Assembly (NCBI GenBank): GCA_022844105.1
Contig: JALHMJ010000018.1
Location: forward strand, 1 to 38,447
DNA from: Hyphomicrobium sp.
Lineage (GTDB): Bacteria > Pseudomonadota > Alphaproteobacteria > Rhizobiales > Hyphomicrobiaceae
DNA: 38,447 nucleotides
Direction: 5' to 3'
The translations under genes and the position numbers were made by a program. The stretch's first letter is position 1; each line of letters starts with the position of its first letter. The notes under the pieces are model-generated. The model was not told the origin of the DNA and made no database searches. It saw nothing but the letters and a program-made list of their open reading frames with translations. Of this stretch, positions 23,835 to 32,063 are shown in pieces.

Positions 23835-24395
23835 TCAATTGCAGGAAACGGTCACCGTCGATCCGACCGCCGGGATGAACTTGCGGCACTTCTCAAGACC
23901 AGCATTGGCGATGACTTTTGCAGCCGGGGCGGCGTTGGGCGCTGCCGAGATTTTCATGGTGTCCGAAATGGTGACGTCGCGGACAACGACCGAATCGGTC
24001 GGCGGCAGGGTCCGCACAGTCTCGGCACGGGGCAGCTGATCGGACGCCAGTGTGCGGCCGAGCAGACCGGGCGCCGCAGTGTCCTCGGCCGTAATCGGAA
24101 CCGTCTTTTTCCCAGCAGGCGCGGACTCATACCGGACCGGCGTCATGTACGAGGTGCTGTTTGTCTTGCCGTGGCGCGCTTCTTCGATGCGATGGCGCTT
24201 GGCGTCAAGAACCTTCAAAAGTGGCCTGTGCTGCGTTGCATAGCTGCCATATCCGGGCGTCGGAGTGGCGACGAATGTGCCAAGAGGTCCGCCAAAGTTG
24301 AGCCGCACTCCGTCGCCGGCATGAGCCGGGGTTCCAAGCGCAAAAGCGGCAGTTAACACGGCGGAAAGCGCGAACAGTGCAGGGTGGCGGGTCAC
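23835..24395 (-). CDS. secreted hypothetical protein
   Basis: A 186-residue exported protein of unknown function. It has a clear signal peptide (HPALFALSAVLTAAFALGTP, cleavage after AHA near residue 26) and a mature part without recognised domain. The end, EKCRKFIPAVGSTVTVSC, holds two cysteines likely to form a disulfide. Similar C-terminal Cys motifs occur in other Hyphomicrobiales secreted proteins as far as I recall, but I cannot name the family. The start is GTG 24395 with GGAG six bases upstream. The permease gene begins 62 bp downstream on the same strand, so the two may be co-transcribed. Confidence 0.75.
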   Translation of the reverse strand: MTRHPALFALSAVLTAAFALGTPAHAGDGVRLNFGGPLGTFVATPTPGYGSYATQHRPLLKVLDAKRHRIEEARHGKTNSTSYMTPVRYESAPAGKKTVPITAEDTAAPGLLGRTLASDQLPRAETVRTLPPTDSVVVRDVTISDTMKISAAPNAAPAAKVIANAGLEKCRKFIPAVGSTVTVSCN

Positions 24396-24600
24396 GGCGG
24401 GCTCCAGTCTGAAAAGTGGTTACAGGTGTCAGAAGGGACAATGGACCGGATCCGCCTGTGTTTGCTGTTCCCGCCGGAACACCGCTCGGATTGTGGCCTT
24501 AAAAGCATTGTCGGCAAGGGTATGCCGGGCCTCGCATTCGCCCCGAACGTTGTTATATTAGGGTCCAGCACCCGAGGCCTTGAACCTGGATCTGCCCCCG

Positions 24601-25002
24601 ATGAATGAACTTGCCCCTTCTCCAGCCCGCCGCCCTCGGCCTCAGGTCATGACCCTGACGCCAGCCGCTATTGATCGCCTGCGCAATTTGATGACGTCCA
24701 AAGGACCGGCAGTGGCCGGTTTGAAGATCGGGATCAAAAAGGGCGGTTGCGCGGGCATGGAATACACCATGACCTGGGCTACGGAGATCGGTCGCCTCGA
24801 TGAAGTCATTGAGGCTGACGGCGCCCGCGTCATCGTCGACCCGGCCGCTATTCTATATCTGATCGGCACTGAAATGGATTTCCGGGCGGATAAGCTCGCC
24901 AGCCAGTTCGTGTTCAACAATCCCAACCAAAAGAGTGCCTGCGGGTGCGGTGAAAGCGTTCAGCTTGAGCCGGCATCCGCCCGCGACGCTGCCCAAAGCT
25001 AG
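24601..25002 (+). CDS. sufA: A-type Fe-S carrier, SufA/IscA-like
   Basis: A 133-residue A-type carrier that accepts Fe-S clusters from the SufBCD scaffold and passes them to target proteins. The three ligand cysteines are present: Cys50 in KKGGCAGMEY, and Cys114 and Cys116 in KSACGCGESVQ. The fold begins MTLTPAAIDRLRNLM at residue 17, after a Pro/Arg-rich extension. ATG 24601 is chosen; TTG 24580 is possible, and the Met at codon 17 could start the conserved part. It normally closes the suf operon. Here it is cut off from sufT by about 2.7 kb holding one plus-strand and two minus-strand genes, so it needs its own promoter. Confidence 0.93.
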   Translation: MNELAPSPARRPRPQVMTLTPAAIDRLRNLMTSKGPAVAGLKIGIKKGGCAGMEYTMTWATEIGRLDEVIEADGARVIVDPAAILYLIGTEMDFRADKLASQFVFNNPNQKSACGCGESVQLEPASARDAAQS

Positions 25003-25307
25003 GCGTCGTTGGCGACAGATCCGGGTGTCGGGGCCGCAAGATAGGCAATGGCGCCATCCCAGAATGCCGCTTCGGCTCGTGCGCGTGCCTGTTGCGCGCG
25101 GAAGGCTTCGACCCAAGTCGTGGGCATGGCGGGTTGAGCTTCTGCGATTGCGGCCAGATCGTCAGGAGATTTACTCAGTACAGCACGAGCCAGATGAACA
25201 AGCTCGGCATAATCCGACGCAACCGCCGAGCCGTGTGCGGGCTCGGACTTGGCAATGACCGAGGTTCCCGAGTCGACGCCGGACGTCTTTGGGTACTTTG
25301 CCAGCAT
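24999..25307 (-). CDS. small hypothetical protein
   Basis: A 102-residue frame whose stop overlaps the convergent sufA stop by 4 bp. Composition is even and protein-like, with an Ala-rich amphipathic C-terminal half (VEAFRAQQARARAEAAFWDG) suggesting helices. No domain is recognised, and ATG 25307 has no evident ribosome site. A frame of similar length on the opposite strand (25092-25394) looks less protein-like. The following stretch 25308-25530 shows no convincing gene. Confidence 0.5.
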   Translation of the reverse strand: MLAKYPKTSGVDSGTSVIAKSEPAHGSAVASDYAELVHLARAVLSKSPDDLAAIAEAQPAMPTTWVEAFRAQQARARAEAAFWDGAIAYLAAPTPGSVANDA

Positions 25308-25530
25308 GGCGGTGCACCGAATACAAATCGGAAGGTTCGTGGCCCATCGCCACCTGAAAAACCGATCCGATCACGACAGATTATCGAAATCTGAGGACAA
25401 CCGCTGTAGCGCGTTCGACTTCTCCACAGCTCCTTCAACATCTATCGCAAATAGGTGTTGTCCTGAATTCAGCGACTGCCTCTGAGCACCCAAGAATCTG
25501 TCGCCAAAAACAGCTATGCCCCGGAGCGGC

Positions 25531-25568
25531 AAAGAAAAACCGCGCGGCTCTCGCATCGAGCCGCGCGG
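25531..25568 (-). terminator. strong rho-independent terminator of the DEAD-box helicase gene
   Basis: On the minus strand, a perfect 11-bp GC-rich stem (25558-25568 with 25540-25550) with a 7-base loop is followed by TTTTTCTTT (25539-25531). It begins 26 bases past the helicase stop at 25594. Confidence 0.92.
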
Positions 25569-25593
25569 CCAATTGTCCACCAGCAGCGTTGCC

Positions 25594-27384
25594 TTATTCG
25601 CTGCCGATCTTGGCCGGACGGGCCGGCTTCCTGAGAAACGCCGGTATGTTTTCCGCAAACCCGCCGGCTGGAGCCCCGGCTTGACGCGGAGCAGGACGCG
25701 GCTCGGCCTGAGCCGTACGAACAGCCTGAGCCGGACGTGCGGCCTGTGCCGGGCGTGCGGCCTGAGCCGGACGGTCTATAGGCTGCGCCCGTGCATCCTG
25801 GCGCGGTTGCTGGTCCCCGTTCTGACGGGGCCGATCTTCGCGTGGTCGATCGGTGCGTGGTCGTGCTTCACGCGGCCGATCTTCCCGTGGCCGATCGTTC
25901 CGCGGTCGGTCTTCTCGCGTCCGTTCTGGGCGGGGCTTCTCATCGCGCCTCGATTGAGGTGCCGCGTCGATCCTGGGTTGCTCACCATTGTCACGGGCGA
26001 CCCGTTGCGGGCGATCCGGCCGCTCAGGCTGGGCCGGGCGTACAGGCTGATCGCGCCGTTCGATAGGCTCAGGCCGTTCGCTTTGCTCTGGACGTTCCGT
26101 GCGCGGTCCACGACGGCGGCGTCCGCTCTCCGTTCCCTCGCGAGGCCGGCCATCGCCGCGTGCTTCCGGTCGACGTTCACCACTCCGCGCCGGTGGCTTG
26201 GCGCCGCGGCCCCGGCGGCGTTTGCCGCCATCCTCGATATCCGCCGCCGTTGGTTCGTCGCCGACCCAAACCGGCGTGTCACCCGTGATCTTCTCAATGT
26301 CCTTCAGGAGCTTCAGATCTTCGATGGTAACGATCGAGAACGCCGCCCCTTCCCGCCCGGCGCGGCCGGTGCGGCCGATGCGGTGGACGTAGTCCTCCGA
26401 GTGCCACGGCAAGTCGAAGTTGAACACGTGGCTGACCTCGGGAATGTCGAGGCCACGCGCCGCAACGTCGCTCGCCGCCAGGAGCGTGATCTTGCCGGCG
26501 CGGAAGGCGTCCAGCGTTTCCGTGCGGCTCTTCTGATCCATATCCCCGTGCAGCGCGCCGGCATTGAAGCCATGCTTGACGAGCGACTTGTGCAGCACCG
26601 CTACGTCGCGCTTCCGGTTGCAGAAGATGATGCCGTTCTGAATCGTCTCGGCGCGGATCAGGTTGCGCAGCAGATCGCGCTTGGCCCAATCCTCGCTTGA
26701 TGCGCAAAAGCAGTAGCGCTGCGTGATCGTCTTGGCGGTCGTGGCCTGCTTTGCGACCTCGATCCGCACCGGGTCTTTGAGGAACGTCTGCACGAGGCGC
26801 GTGATTTCGGGCGGCATCGTTGCGGAGAAAAACAGCGTCTGCCGGCGCGGCGGCAGCAGCTTGCAGATCTTCTCGATGTCGGGAATGAAGCCCATGTCGA
26901 GCATCCGATCTGCCTCGTCGATGACGAGGATTTCAACACCCATCAGCATGATGCGGCCACGCCCGAAATGGTCCAGCAGACGGCCGGGTGTGGCGATCAA
27001 AACGTCGACGCCGCGGTCGAGCTTCTTGACCTGGTCGTCCATCGAAACGCCGCCGATCAGGAGGGCGACATCGAGCTTGTGATGCACGCCGTACTTCTCG
27101 AACGCCTGCGCCACCTGGGCGGCAAGCTCGCGCGTCGGCGCCAGAATGAGCGAGCGTGGCATGCGCGCCCGGGCGCGACCATTCTCAAGTCGGGTGATCA
27201 TCGGCAGCGTGAAGGCCGCCGTTTTCCCCGTACCCGTCTGGGCGATGCCGAGAACGTCTCGGCCCGTCAGCGCGACGGGGATAGCCTGCGATTGGATGGG
27301 CGTGGCGGTCGTGTAGCCGGCAGCCTCGACGGCGGCCAGAACCTTTGGGCTGAGACCGAGCTCAGCGAAGGGTAGCGTTTCCAA
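25594..27384 (-). CDS. DEAD-box RNA helicase, RhlE type, with long disordered tail
   Basis: An ATP-dependent RNA helicase, probably in ribosome assembly or RNA decay and cold adaptation. 596 residues. The Q motif is near residue 6 with TPIQSQ at 28-33. Motif I is AQTGTGKT (48-55), motif Ia APTREL, DEAD is VIDEADRMLDMGF (156-159) and motif III is FFSATM. The C-lobe has IIFCNRKRDV, ASDVAARGLDIP and HRIGRTGRAGREG. From about residue 395 the tail is low-complexity, Arg/Pro/Asp/Glu-rich (RPREDRPRE units, then Pro-Ala-Gln-Ala-Ala-Arg units). It ends in the conserved-looking FAENIPAFLRKPARP. The start is TTG 27384, with GGAG about ten bases upstream and seven T residues just before. The gene has a 307-bp leader region and its own terminator. 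Confidence 0.93.
   Translation of the reverse strand: METLPFAELGLSPKVLAAVEAAGYTTATPIQSQAIPVALTGRDVLGIAQTGTGKTAAFTLPMITRLENGRARARMPRSLILAPTRELAAQVAQAFEKYGVHHKLDVALLIGGVSMDDQVKKLDRGVDVLIATPGRLLDHFGRGRIMLMGVEILVIDEADRMLDMGFIPDIEKICKLLPPRRQTLFFSATMPPEITRLVQTFLKDPVRIEVAKQATTAKTITQRYCFCASSEDWAKRDLLRNLIRAETIQNGIIFCNRKRDVAVLHKSLVKHGFNAGALHGDMDQKSRTETLDAFRAGKITLLAASDVAARGLDIPEVSHVFNFDLPWHSEDYVHRIGRTGRAGREGAAFSIVTIEDLKLLKDIEKITGDTPVWVGDEPTAADIEDGGKRRRGRGAKPPARSGERRPEARGDGRPREGTESGRRRRGPRTERPEQSERPEPIERRDQPVRPAQPERPDRPQRVARDNGEQPRIDAAPQSRRDEKPRPERTREDRPRNDRPREDRPREARPRTDRPREDRPRQNGDQQPRQDARAQPIDRPAQAARPAQAARPAQAVRTAQAEPRPAPRQAGAPAGGFAENIPAFLRKPARPAKIGSE
25690..25925 (-). repeat. degenerate tandem repeats encoding the helicase tail
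   Basis: Two tracts: about 25700-25775 repeats a 21-base unit encoding Arg-Pro-Ala-Gln-Ala-Ala, and about 25830-25920 repeats units encoding Asp-Arg-Pro-Arg-Glu. Both are in frame, imperfect, and likely to vary in copy number between strains. Confidence 0.7.
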
Positions 27385-27691
27385 AAAAATGTCACTCCGG
27401 ATGCGTCATTGATCCACGCGTGCGTTACCTCGCTCAGCATTACGCTGAACGAGTGCTTGCGGTCGAACGAAGCGCAGGGGGAAATGGGGTGCCGGTAATC
27501 AGGCTAAAAGCCGCCGAAAGCTCGAAAATGGATCAATGAATCGATCCCCTGCGCCCGAGCGTGATGCTTGCTGACACAAGCCAGGGCGGAAAGCAAGGAC
27601 ATCGGCCGACGAACCCGGTGTCGCATGGTCGCGAAGGGCCTTTGAGTGGCGCAAACGCAGTGCCGTGGTTAAGGGACCCTTGCGACAGCAA
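27385..27691 (-). promoter_or_regulatory. long upstream/leader region of the DEAD-box helicase gene
   Basis: 307 bp between the parE stop and the helicase start, with no credible frame. It holds a 10-bp inverted repeat with one mismatch and a 5-base loop (27429-27438 with 27444-27453), 45 bases before the helicase start. It also has the ribosome site GGAG at about -10. Long structured leaders are common for cold-induced helicases. No confident promoter hexamers were found. Confidence 0.4.
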
Positions 27692-29716
27692 TTAAATATC
27701 CAGATCCTTGGCGAAGGCGGCGCGGTCTTGGATAAAGCGGAAGCGGGCTTCGGGCTTGGAGCCCATCAGCGCGCTGACCGTATCGCCGAGCGTCGCCTTG
27801 TCGCTTTCGGTCACCTCGACCTTGAGCATTAGTCGCTTGCGCGGGTCCATCGTGGTCGACTTCAGATCTTTGAAGTCCATCTCGCCCAGACCCTTGAAGC
27901 GTGTCACTTCCGGTTTGCGACCCTTGAATACGGTCGCGATGATCTGGTCGCGCTCCGCTTCCGTCCGCGCGTAGGCGACATCGGCCTTGTGCGCGATCTT
28001 GTACAAAGGCGGCACAGCAAGGTAGAGGTGCCCGTTCTCGATCAGCTCCGGCATCTCCTGATAGAAAAATGTGATCAGCAGCGACGCGATGTGCGCGCCG
28101 TCGACGTCGGCATCGGTCATCACGATTACGCGCTGGTAGCGCAGATCTTCATCGCGATATTTCGATCCCGTGCCGACGCCGAGCGCCTGGATGAGATCGG
28201 AGAGCAGCTGGTTCGCCGACATCTTGGCCGACGAGGCGTTGGCGACATTCAGGATCTTGCCACGCAGCGGCAGGATGGCCTGCGTTTCGCGATCGCGCGC
28301 GCTCTTGGCCGAGCCGCCGGCGCTGTCGCCCTCGACGATAAAAATCTCCGTGCCGGCCGCCTGCTGGATCGAGCAGTCGGCAAGCTTGCCGGGAAGCCGC
28401 AGCTTGCGCGTCGCGGACTGGCGCGAGACTTCCTTTTCGCGGCGGCGCTTCAGGCGGTCATCCGCCTGCTCGATGGTCCATTCGAGCAACTTCGTCGCCG
28501 ACATCGGACTATCGGCAAGCCAGTGATCGAACGCATCCTTGACGGCGTTTTCGACGATGCGCTGCGCTTCGACGGTGGCCAGCTTGTCCTTCGTCTGACC
28601 CTGAAACTCAGGTTCGCGAATGAACACCGACAGCATCGCCGCCGCCGTGCCCATCACGTCCTCGGCCGTGATCTGCTGCGCCTTCTTGTTGCCAACCCGC
28701 TCACCGAATTCACGCAGCGACTTCGACAGCGCCGCGCGGAACCCGTTTTCGTGCGTGCCGCCTTCGCCGGTTGGAATGGTGTTGCAGTACGACCGGCAGA
28801 ACCCGTCCTCGTCCGAGATCCAGGCGACCGCCCACTCGACGGAACCGTGCTTGCCTTCTTTTTCAATGTTGCCGGCGAAAATGTCCTTGCTGACGAGCGT
28901 GCGTCCGGCGATCTCGGAGGCCAGATAATCCTTGAGGCCGCCGGGAAAGTGAAACACGGCTTCTGCCGGCGTATCGTCCTTGATCAGCGCGGGATCGCAA
29001 CTCCAGCGGATCTCGACGCCGCCGAAAAGATACGCCTTCGAGCGGGCCATCTTTAAAAGACGCGCCGGCTTGAACTGAGCGCTCTTCCCGAAGATCATCT
29101 CATCGGGACGAAAGCGCACTTTCGTGCCACGTCGGTTATGAATGGAGCCCAGCTTTTCGAGCTTCGTGATCGGCAGGCCGCGCGAGAACACCATCCGGTA
29201 GAGCTGCTGGCCGCGCGCGACTTCTACTTCGCACGTTTCCGATAGCGCGTTCACCACCGACACGCCGACGCCGTGCAATCCGCCAGAGGTCTGATAGGCC
29301 TTGCCATCGAATTTGCCGCCCGCATGTAGCGTGCACATGATGACTTCGAGCGCGCTTTTCTTGGGATATTTCGGGTGCGGATCGACGGGGATGCCGCGCC
29401 CGTTGTCGGCGACCGACAGGAACCCGTCGGCATCGAGCCGTACTTCGATGAACGTCGCGTGGCCGGCGACGGCCTCGTCCATGGAATTGTCGATCACTTC
29501 CGCGAACAGGTGGTGCAGCGCCTTCTCGTCCGTGCCGCCGACGTACATGCCGGGCCGGCGGCGCACGGGTTCAAGGCCTTCCAGCACCTCGATATCGGCG
29601 GCCGTATAGTTGTCGGAGGCATCCCCCGATTTGCGGCGGGTAGCTTTATCGGTCATGTCGGCTTCCGGTTGTGCCGTGTCCAGGGCGGCGAAGAGGTCGC
29701 GTTGCGATTGGACCAT
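27692..29716 (-). CDS. parE: DNA topoisomerase IV subunit B
   Basis: ATPase subunit of topoisomerase IV, which unlinks daughter chromosomes (partner ParC, not in this window). 674 residues. The GHKL ATPase motifs are HHLFAEVIDNSMDEAVAG, VADNGRGIPVD and GGLHGVGVSVVNALS. The transducer domain follows. The TOPRIM domain shows IVEGDSAGGSAKSARDR, LRGKILNV and the metal site MTDADVDGAHI. The C-terminal FKGLGEM and DPRKRLM are family marks. The Tyr-Lys pattern around ALGVGTGSKY and the short acidic N-terminal extension fit alphaproteobacterial ParE rather than GyrB. ATG 29716 has AAGGA seven bases upstream. Confidence 0.95.
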   Translation of the reverse strand: MVQSQRDLFAALDTAQPEADMTDKATRRKSGDASDNYTAADIEVLEGLEPVRRRPGMYVGGTDEKALHHLFAEVIDNSMDEAVAGHATFIEVRLDADGFLSVADNGRGIPVDPHPKYPKKSALEVIMCTLHAGGKFDGKAYQTSGGLHGVGVSVVNALSETCEVEVARGQQLYRMVFSRGLPITKLEKLGSIHNRRGTKVRFRPDEMIFGKSAQFKPARLLKMARSKAYLFGGVEIRWSCDPALIKDDTPAEAVFHFPGGLKDYLASEIAGRTLVSKDIFAGNIEKEGKHGSVEWAVAWISDEDGFCRSYCNTIPTGEGGTHENGFRAALSKSLREFGERVGNKKAQQITAEDVMGTAAAMLSVFIREPEFQGQTKDKLATVEAQRIVENAVKDAFDHWLADSPMSATKLLEWTIEQADDRLKRRREKEVSRQSATRKLRLPGKLADCSIQQAAGTEIFIVEGDSAGGSAKSARDRETQAILPLRGKILNVANASSAKMSANQLLSDLIQALGVGTGSKYRDEDLRYQRVIVMTDADVDGAHIASLLITFFYQEMPELIENGHLYLAVPPLYKIAHKADVAYARTEAERDQIIATVFKGRKPEVTRFKGLGEMDFKDLKSTTMDPRKRLMLKVEVTESDKATLGDTVSALMGSKPEARFRFIQDRAAFAKDLDI

Positions 29717-29891
29717 GCGCGCTTCCTTCTTCTCTGACGAAGAGTTCCGGCCCGGCAGCGGACAGGTACAAGGGCGCGCGAGCCCGAATCTGATGGTGAA
29801 GATCGCAACTCAGTTCGCACGGATCAACCCAGCAATCAAGCAGCGCTCCGGCAACACCTGACCCGCGAGAGTGAGATCGAACAAAGCAATT

Positions 29892-30656
29892 TCAAGGACT
29901 TGCGAGTAACCATTGATTGCAACCCAAGAGCAGCAAAATAAGCAACGCAAGCCGGTAGAGGCGACGATGGAAGCCGCGTTGGCCGAGATAATCGCCGGCG
30001 GCGTAGCCGGCGGCGATGACGCCAGCGAACAAAAGTTCGCCGGCTTGCTGGCTGCCGCCTACGAAGAGCGGATTGTCAGTCGGGCTCTGGTCGTGTCCCA
30101 GTAGAAAGACGACGATCAATGCGCCCATGATCAAAAGGCTCGGAGCGGTCATGCCTTCGAATAAGCCCCACTGGCGATCCAGCGGCGTGCCGGTCAGTCG
30201 GGCCGCCACCCGCGCGCCCAGTCCGATCATCGCCAGAAACACCGCCAATGCCACCGCCGCCTGCACATGCGCATGGGGATAGAACCCAAGCCGGTCATAG
30301 AGCGACAACCAGAAGTCGGAATTCCACGTCATCCATCGACCTAGGAGATCGATAAACGGCCGCGACATGGGAATATGCCAGGCAAGTTGCGACAGTACGG
30401 TCAAGGCCGCACCGAACATGCCCAACAGCGCAATCGCTTCCCGGCCGATCCACGACATCAGCGAACGGTGGCCGCGTTTTGATTTTCCGTCGGGCTCTAC
30501 CGGAGCCTGCGGTTCGCGCGGCAGGTCGGGCTTCAATGTCGAGCGAGGCGCCGGGCGCCGCGCCAGCACCACAACCCGCTGCTGCCGGAACGGCCACCAC
30601 GTCGCCTGATAACGCTGAACAGTCGGCGGGCGGCTGCCCACGTCGATTTTGGTCAT
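29892..30656 (-). CDS. multi-pass membrane protein of unknown function
   Basis: A 254-residue protein with a Pro/Arg-rich cytoplasmic N-terminal ~70 residues and about four to five membrane segments: IALLGMFGAALTVLSQLAW, VQAAVALAVFLAMIGLGARV, PSLLIMGALIVVFLLG, LLFAGVIAAGYAAGDYLG and YRLALLILLLLG. No family recognised. ATG 30656 is 10 bp after the stop of the small membrane protein 30667-30858 on the same strand, so they likely form an operon. Confidence 0.7.
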   Translation of the reverse strand: MTKIDVGSRPPTVQRYQATWWPFRQQRVVVLARRPAPRSTLKPDLPREPQAPVEPDGKSKRGHRSLMSWIGREAIALLGMFGAALTVLSQLAWHIPMSRPFIDLLGRWMTWNSDFWLSLYDRLGFYPHAHVQAAVALAVFLAMIGLGARVAARLTGTPLDRQWGLFEGMTAPSLLIMGALIVVFLLGHDQSPTDNPLFVGGSQQAGELLFAGVIAAGYAAGDYLGQRGFHRRLYRLALLILLLLGCNQWLLASP

Positions 30657-30666
30657 GAATGATGCA

Positions 30667-30858
30667 TCATGTCCGCTGCCGCAGTGCAAACGCGAGAATG
30701 CCGGCCACCGCGCCGATGCAGCCCGATGCCAGCACTTCGTAAAGCACGACATCATCGAGCGTCGCGTCGCCCCATGTGCTTCGGCTAACGGTATAAACGA
30801 CGCCGATGACCGCGCCCAGCGTGCCCGCGAAGGCAGCTTCTCGTGGGGGGAGGTTCAT
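30667..30858 (-). CDS. small two-helix membrane protein
   Basis: 63 residues, MNLPPREAAFAGTLGAVIGV, then VYTVSRSTWGD and VLYEVLASGCIGAVAGILAF. Two hydrophobic helices separated by a short polar loop, with a basic C terminus (ALRQRT). Glycines spaced along both helices suggest packing in a membrane complex. Sits directly upstream of the larger membrane protein. No family recognised and no clear ribosome site. Confidence 0.55.
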   Translation of the reverse strand: MNLPPREAAFAGTLGAVIGVVYTVSRSTWGDATLDDVVLYEVLASGCIGAVAGILAFALRQRT

Positions 30859-30882
30859 GGAACGAACAGGCCCATTGGCCGC

Positions 30883-31014
30883 TCACTGCGCCGCTGGGGC
30901 GCTATCGAGTGTCTGTTGCTCTGCAATTGGCGCTTCTGCAAAAACAAACAAATACGCCAGCATGGAAAAGACGCAGATCGCCGCTGCAAACATCATCATG
31001 CGCTTCGTATGCAT
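30883..31014 (-). CDS. very small membrane-anchored protein
   Basis: A 43-residue frame from ATG 31014 (MHTKRMMMFAAAICVFSMLA, then YLFVFAEAPIAEQ): a basic start, one hydrophobic segment and a short acidic/Ala-rich tail, as in a signal anchor. The frame extends 21 codons upstream without conserved look. It lies 24 bp before the small membrane gene on the same strand and is possibly part of that operon. Confidence 0.4.
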   Translation of the reverse strand: MHTKRMMMFAAAICVFSMLAYLFVFAEAPIAEQQTLDSAPAAQ

Positions 31015-31092
31015 TGGACAATCTTTCGCTATTTGAGAGGAAGGGTATGGGCCTTGTCCGTTAGGCGCAAGGCCCAAGGAAGATGTCGCCGT

Positions 31093-32010
31093 CTATTCCG
31101 GCAAAGGAATGAACTCAGACGCGTCACCGGGGACGCTATCGAAGCGGCCTTGCCGCCAATCGGCCTTGGCTTGATCGATCCGCTCCTTGGACGAGGAGAC
31201 GAAATTCCACCAGATGTGCCGCGGTCCGTCCATGGGTTCACCGCCGACGATCATCAGGCGCGATTGTGCGGTTGCCAGGATCGAAATTCGGTCGCCCGGC
31301 CGGAAGACGAGCAACCGTCCGGATCCGAACGTTTGACCGGCGATGTCGATTTCGCCGGAAACGATAAAGACGCCGCGCTCCTCATAGTCGGGATCAAGTG
31401 GCAGCACCGCTCCGGGCGCGAGGACCGCTTCGGCATAGACGCTGGCATGAGGAAATTGCGCCGGCGACGCCTCCCCGTACATCGAACCCATGATCAGCCG
31501 CACGCGCTTTCCTTCCCCGACGATGCGCGGAAGGTCTGCCTCGGAGTGGTGAACGAAGGCCGGCGCGCTCTCTTCGTGCGATTTTGGCAAGGCCGCCCAA
31601 GCCTGGATGCCAAACAAGCGCGGGCCTTTGGCTTTCAACTCAGGCGCGGTTCGTTCCGAATGCACGATGCCGCGTCCAGCAGTCATCAAGTTGAGCGCTC
31701 CCGGTCGAATGGAGAGTTCGGTGCCCAGACTGTCACGATGCATGATCTCGCCGTCAAAAAGATAGGTGACGGTGGAAAGCCCGATGTGGGGATGCGGGCG
31801 CACATCGACGCCCTGGCCGATCAGAAATTCGGCGGGCCCCATCTGATCGAAAAAAATAAATGGTCCGATCATTCGCTTGCCCGCCGCCGGCAACGCTCGG
31901 CGAACTTCAAAACCGCCAAGATCACGGGCGCGCGGAACAATGACCTGCTCGATGACATCGCAGGTCGTCGCGTCACCGGGTTTTGGATCGCGACAGGGTT
32001 GCCAGCTCAT
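31093..32010 (-). CDS. pirin-family protein (bicupin)
   Basis: A 305-residue pirin, a two-domain cupin with an iron site in the N-terminal cupin. Metal ligands His73 and His75 (VRPHPHIGLSTV) and His117 and Glu119 (GRGIVHSERT) are all present. Bacterial pirins include quercetin 2,3-dioxygenases and redox-responsive regulators of enzyme partners, so the role here is open. ATG 32010 is supported by AGGAG seven bases upstream; ATG 32031 is a weaker alternative. The C terminus IWWNFVSSSKERIDQAKADW is typical of the family. Confidence 0.94.
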   Translation of the reverse strand: MSWQPCRDPKPGDATTCDVIEQVIVPRARDLGGFEVRRALPAAGKRMIGPFIFFDQMGPAEFLIGQGVDVRPHPHIGLSTVTYLFDGEIMHRDSLGTELSIRPGALNLMTAGRGIVHSERTAPELKAKGPRLFGIQAWAALPKSHEESAPAFVHHSEADLPRIVGEGKRVRLIMGSMYGEASPAQFPHASVYAEAVLAPGAVLPLDPDYEERGVFIVSGEIDIAGQTFGSGRLLVFRPGDRISILATAQSRLMIVGGEPMDGPRHIWWNFVSSSKERIDQAKADWRQGRFDSVPGDASEFIPLPE

Positions 32011-32063
32011 GACCTCACTCCTAGTGCGCATGTGCGGGATAAAGTTGCGTTACGAGCGGATCG

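Noticed and set aside
25308-25530. Possible gene between the small hypothetical protein and the helicase terminator
   Set aside because: Frames in this stretch are short, overlap in several phases and have no ribosome sites or protein-like composition.
25700-25925. Possible CRISPR-like repeats
   Set aside because: The repeats are in frame, imperfect, have no unique spacers of constant length and encode the disordered tail of the helicase.
25516-26700. A 394-codon plus-strand frame opposite the helicase tail
   Set aside because: Generated by the GC-rich repeats of the tail; it also covers the helicase terminator and shows no protein family features.
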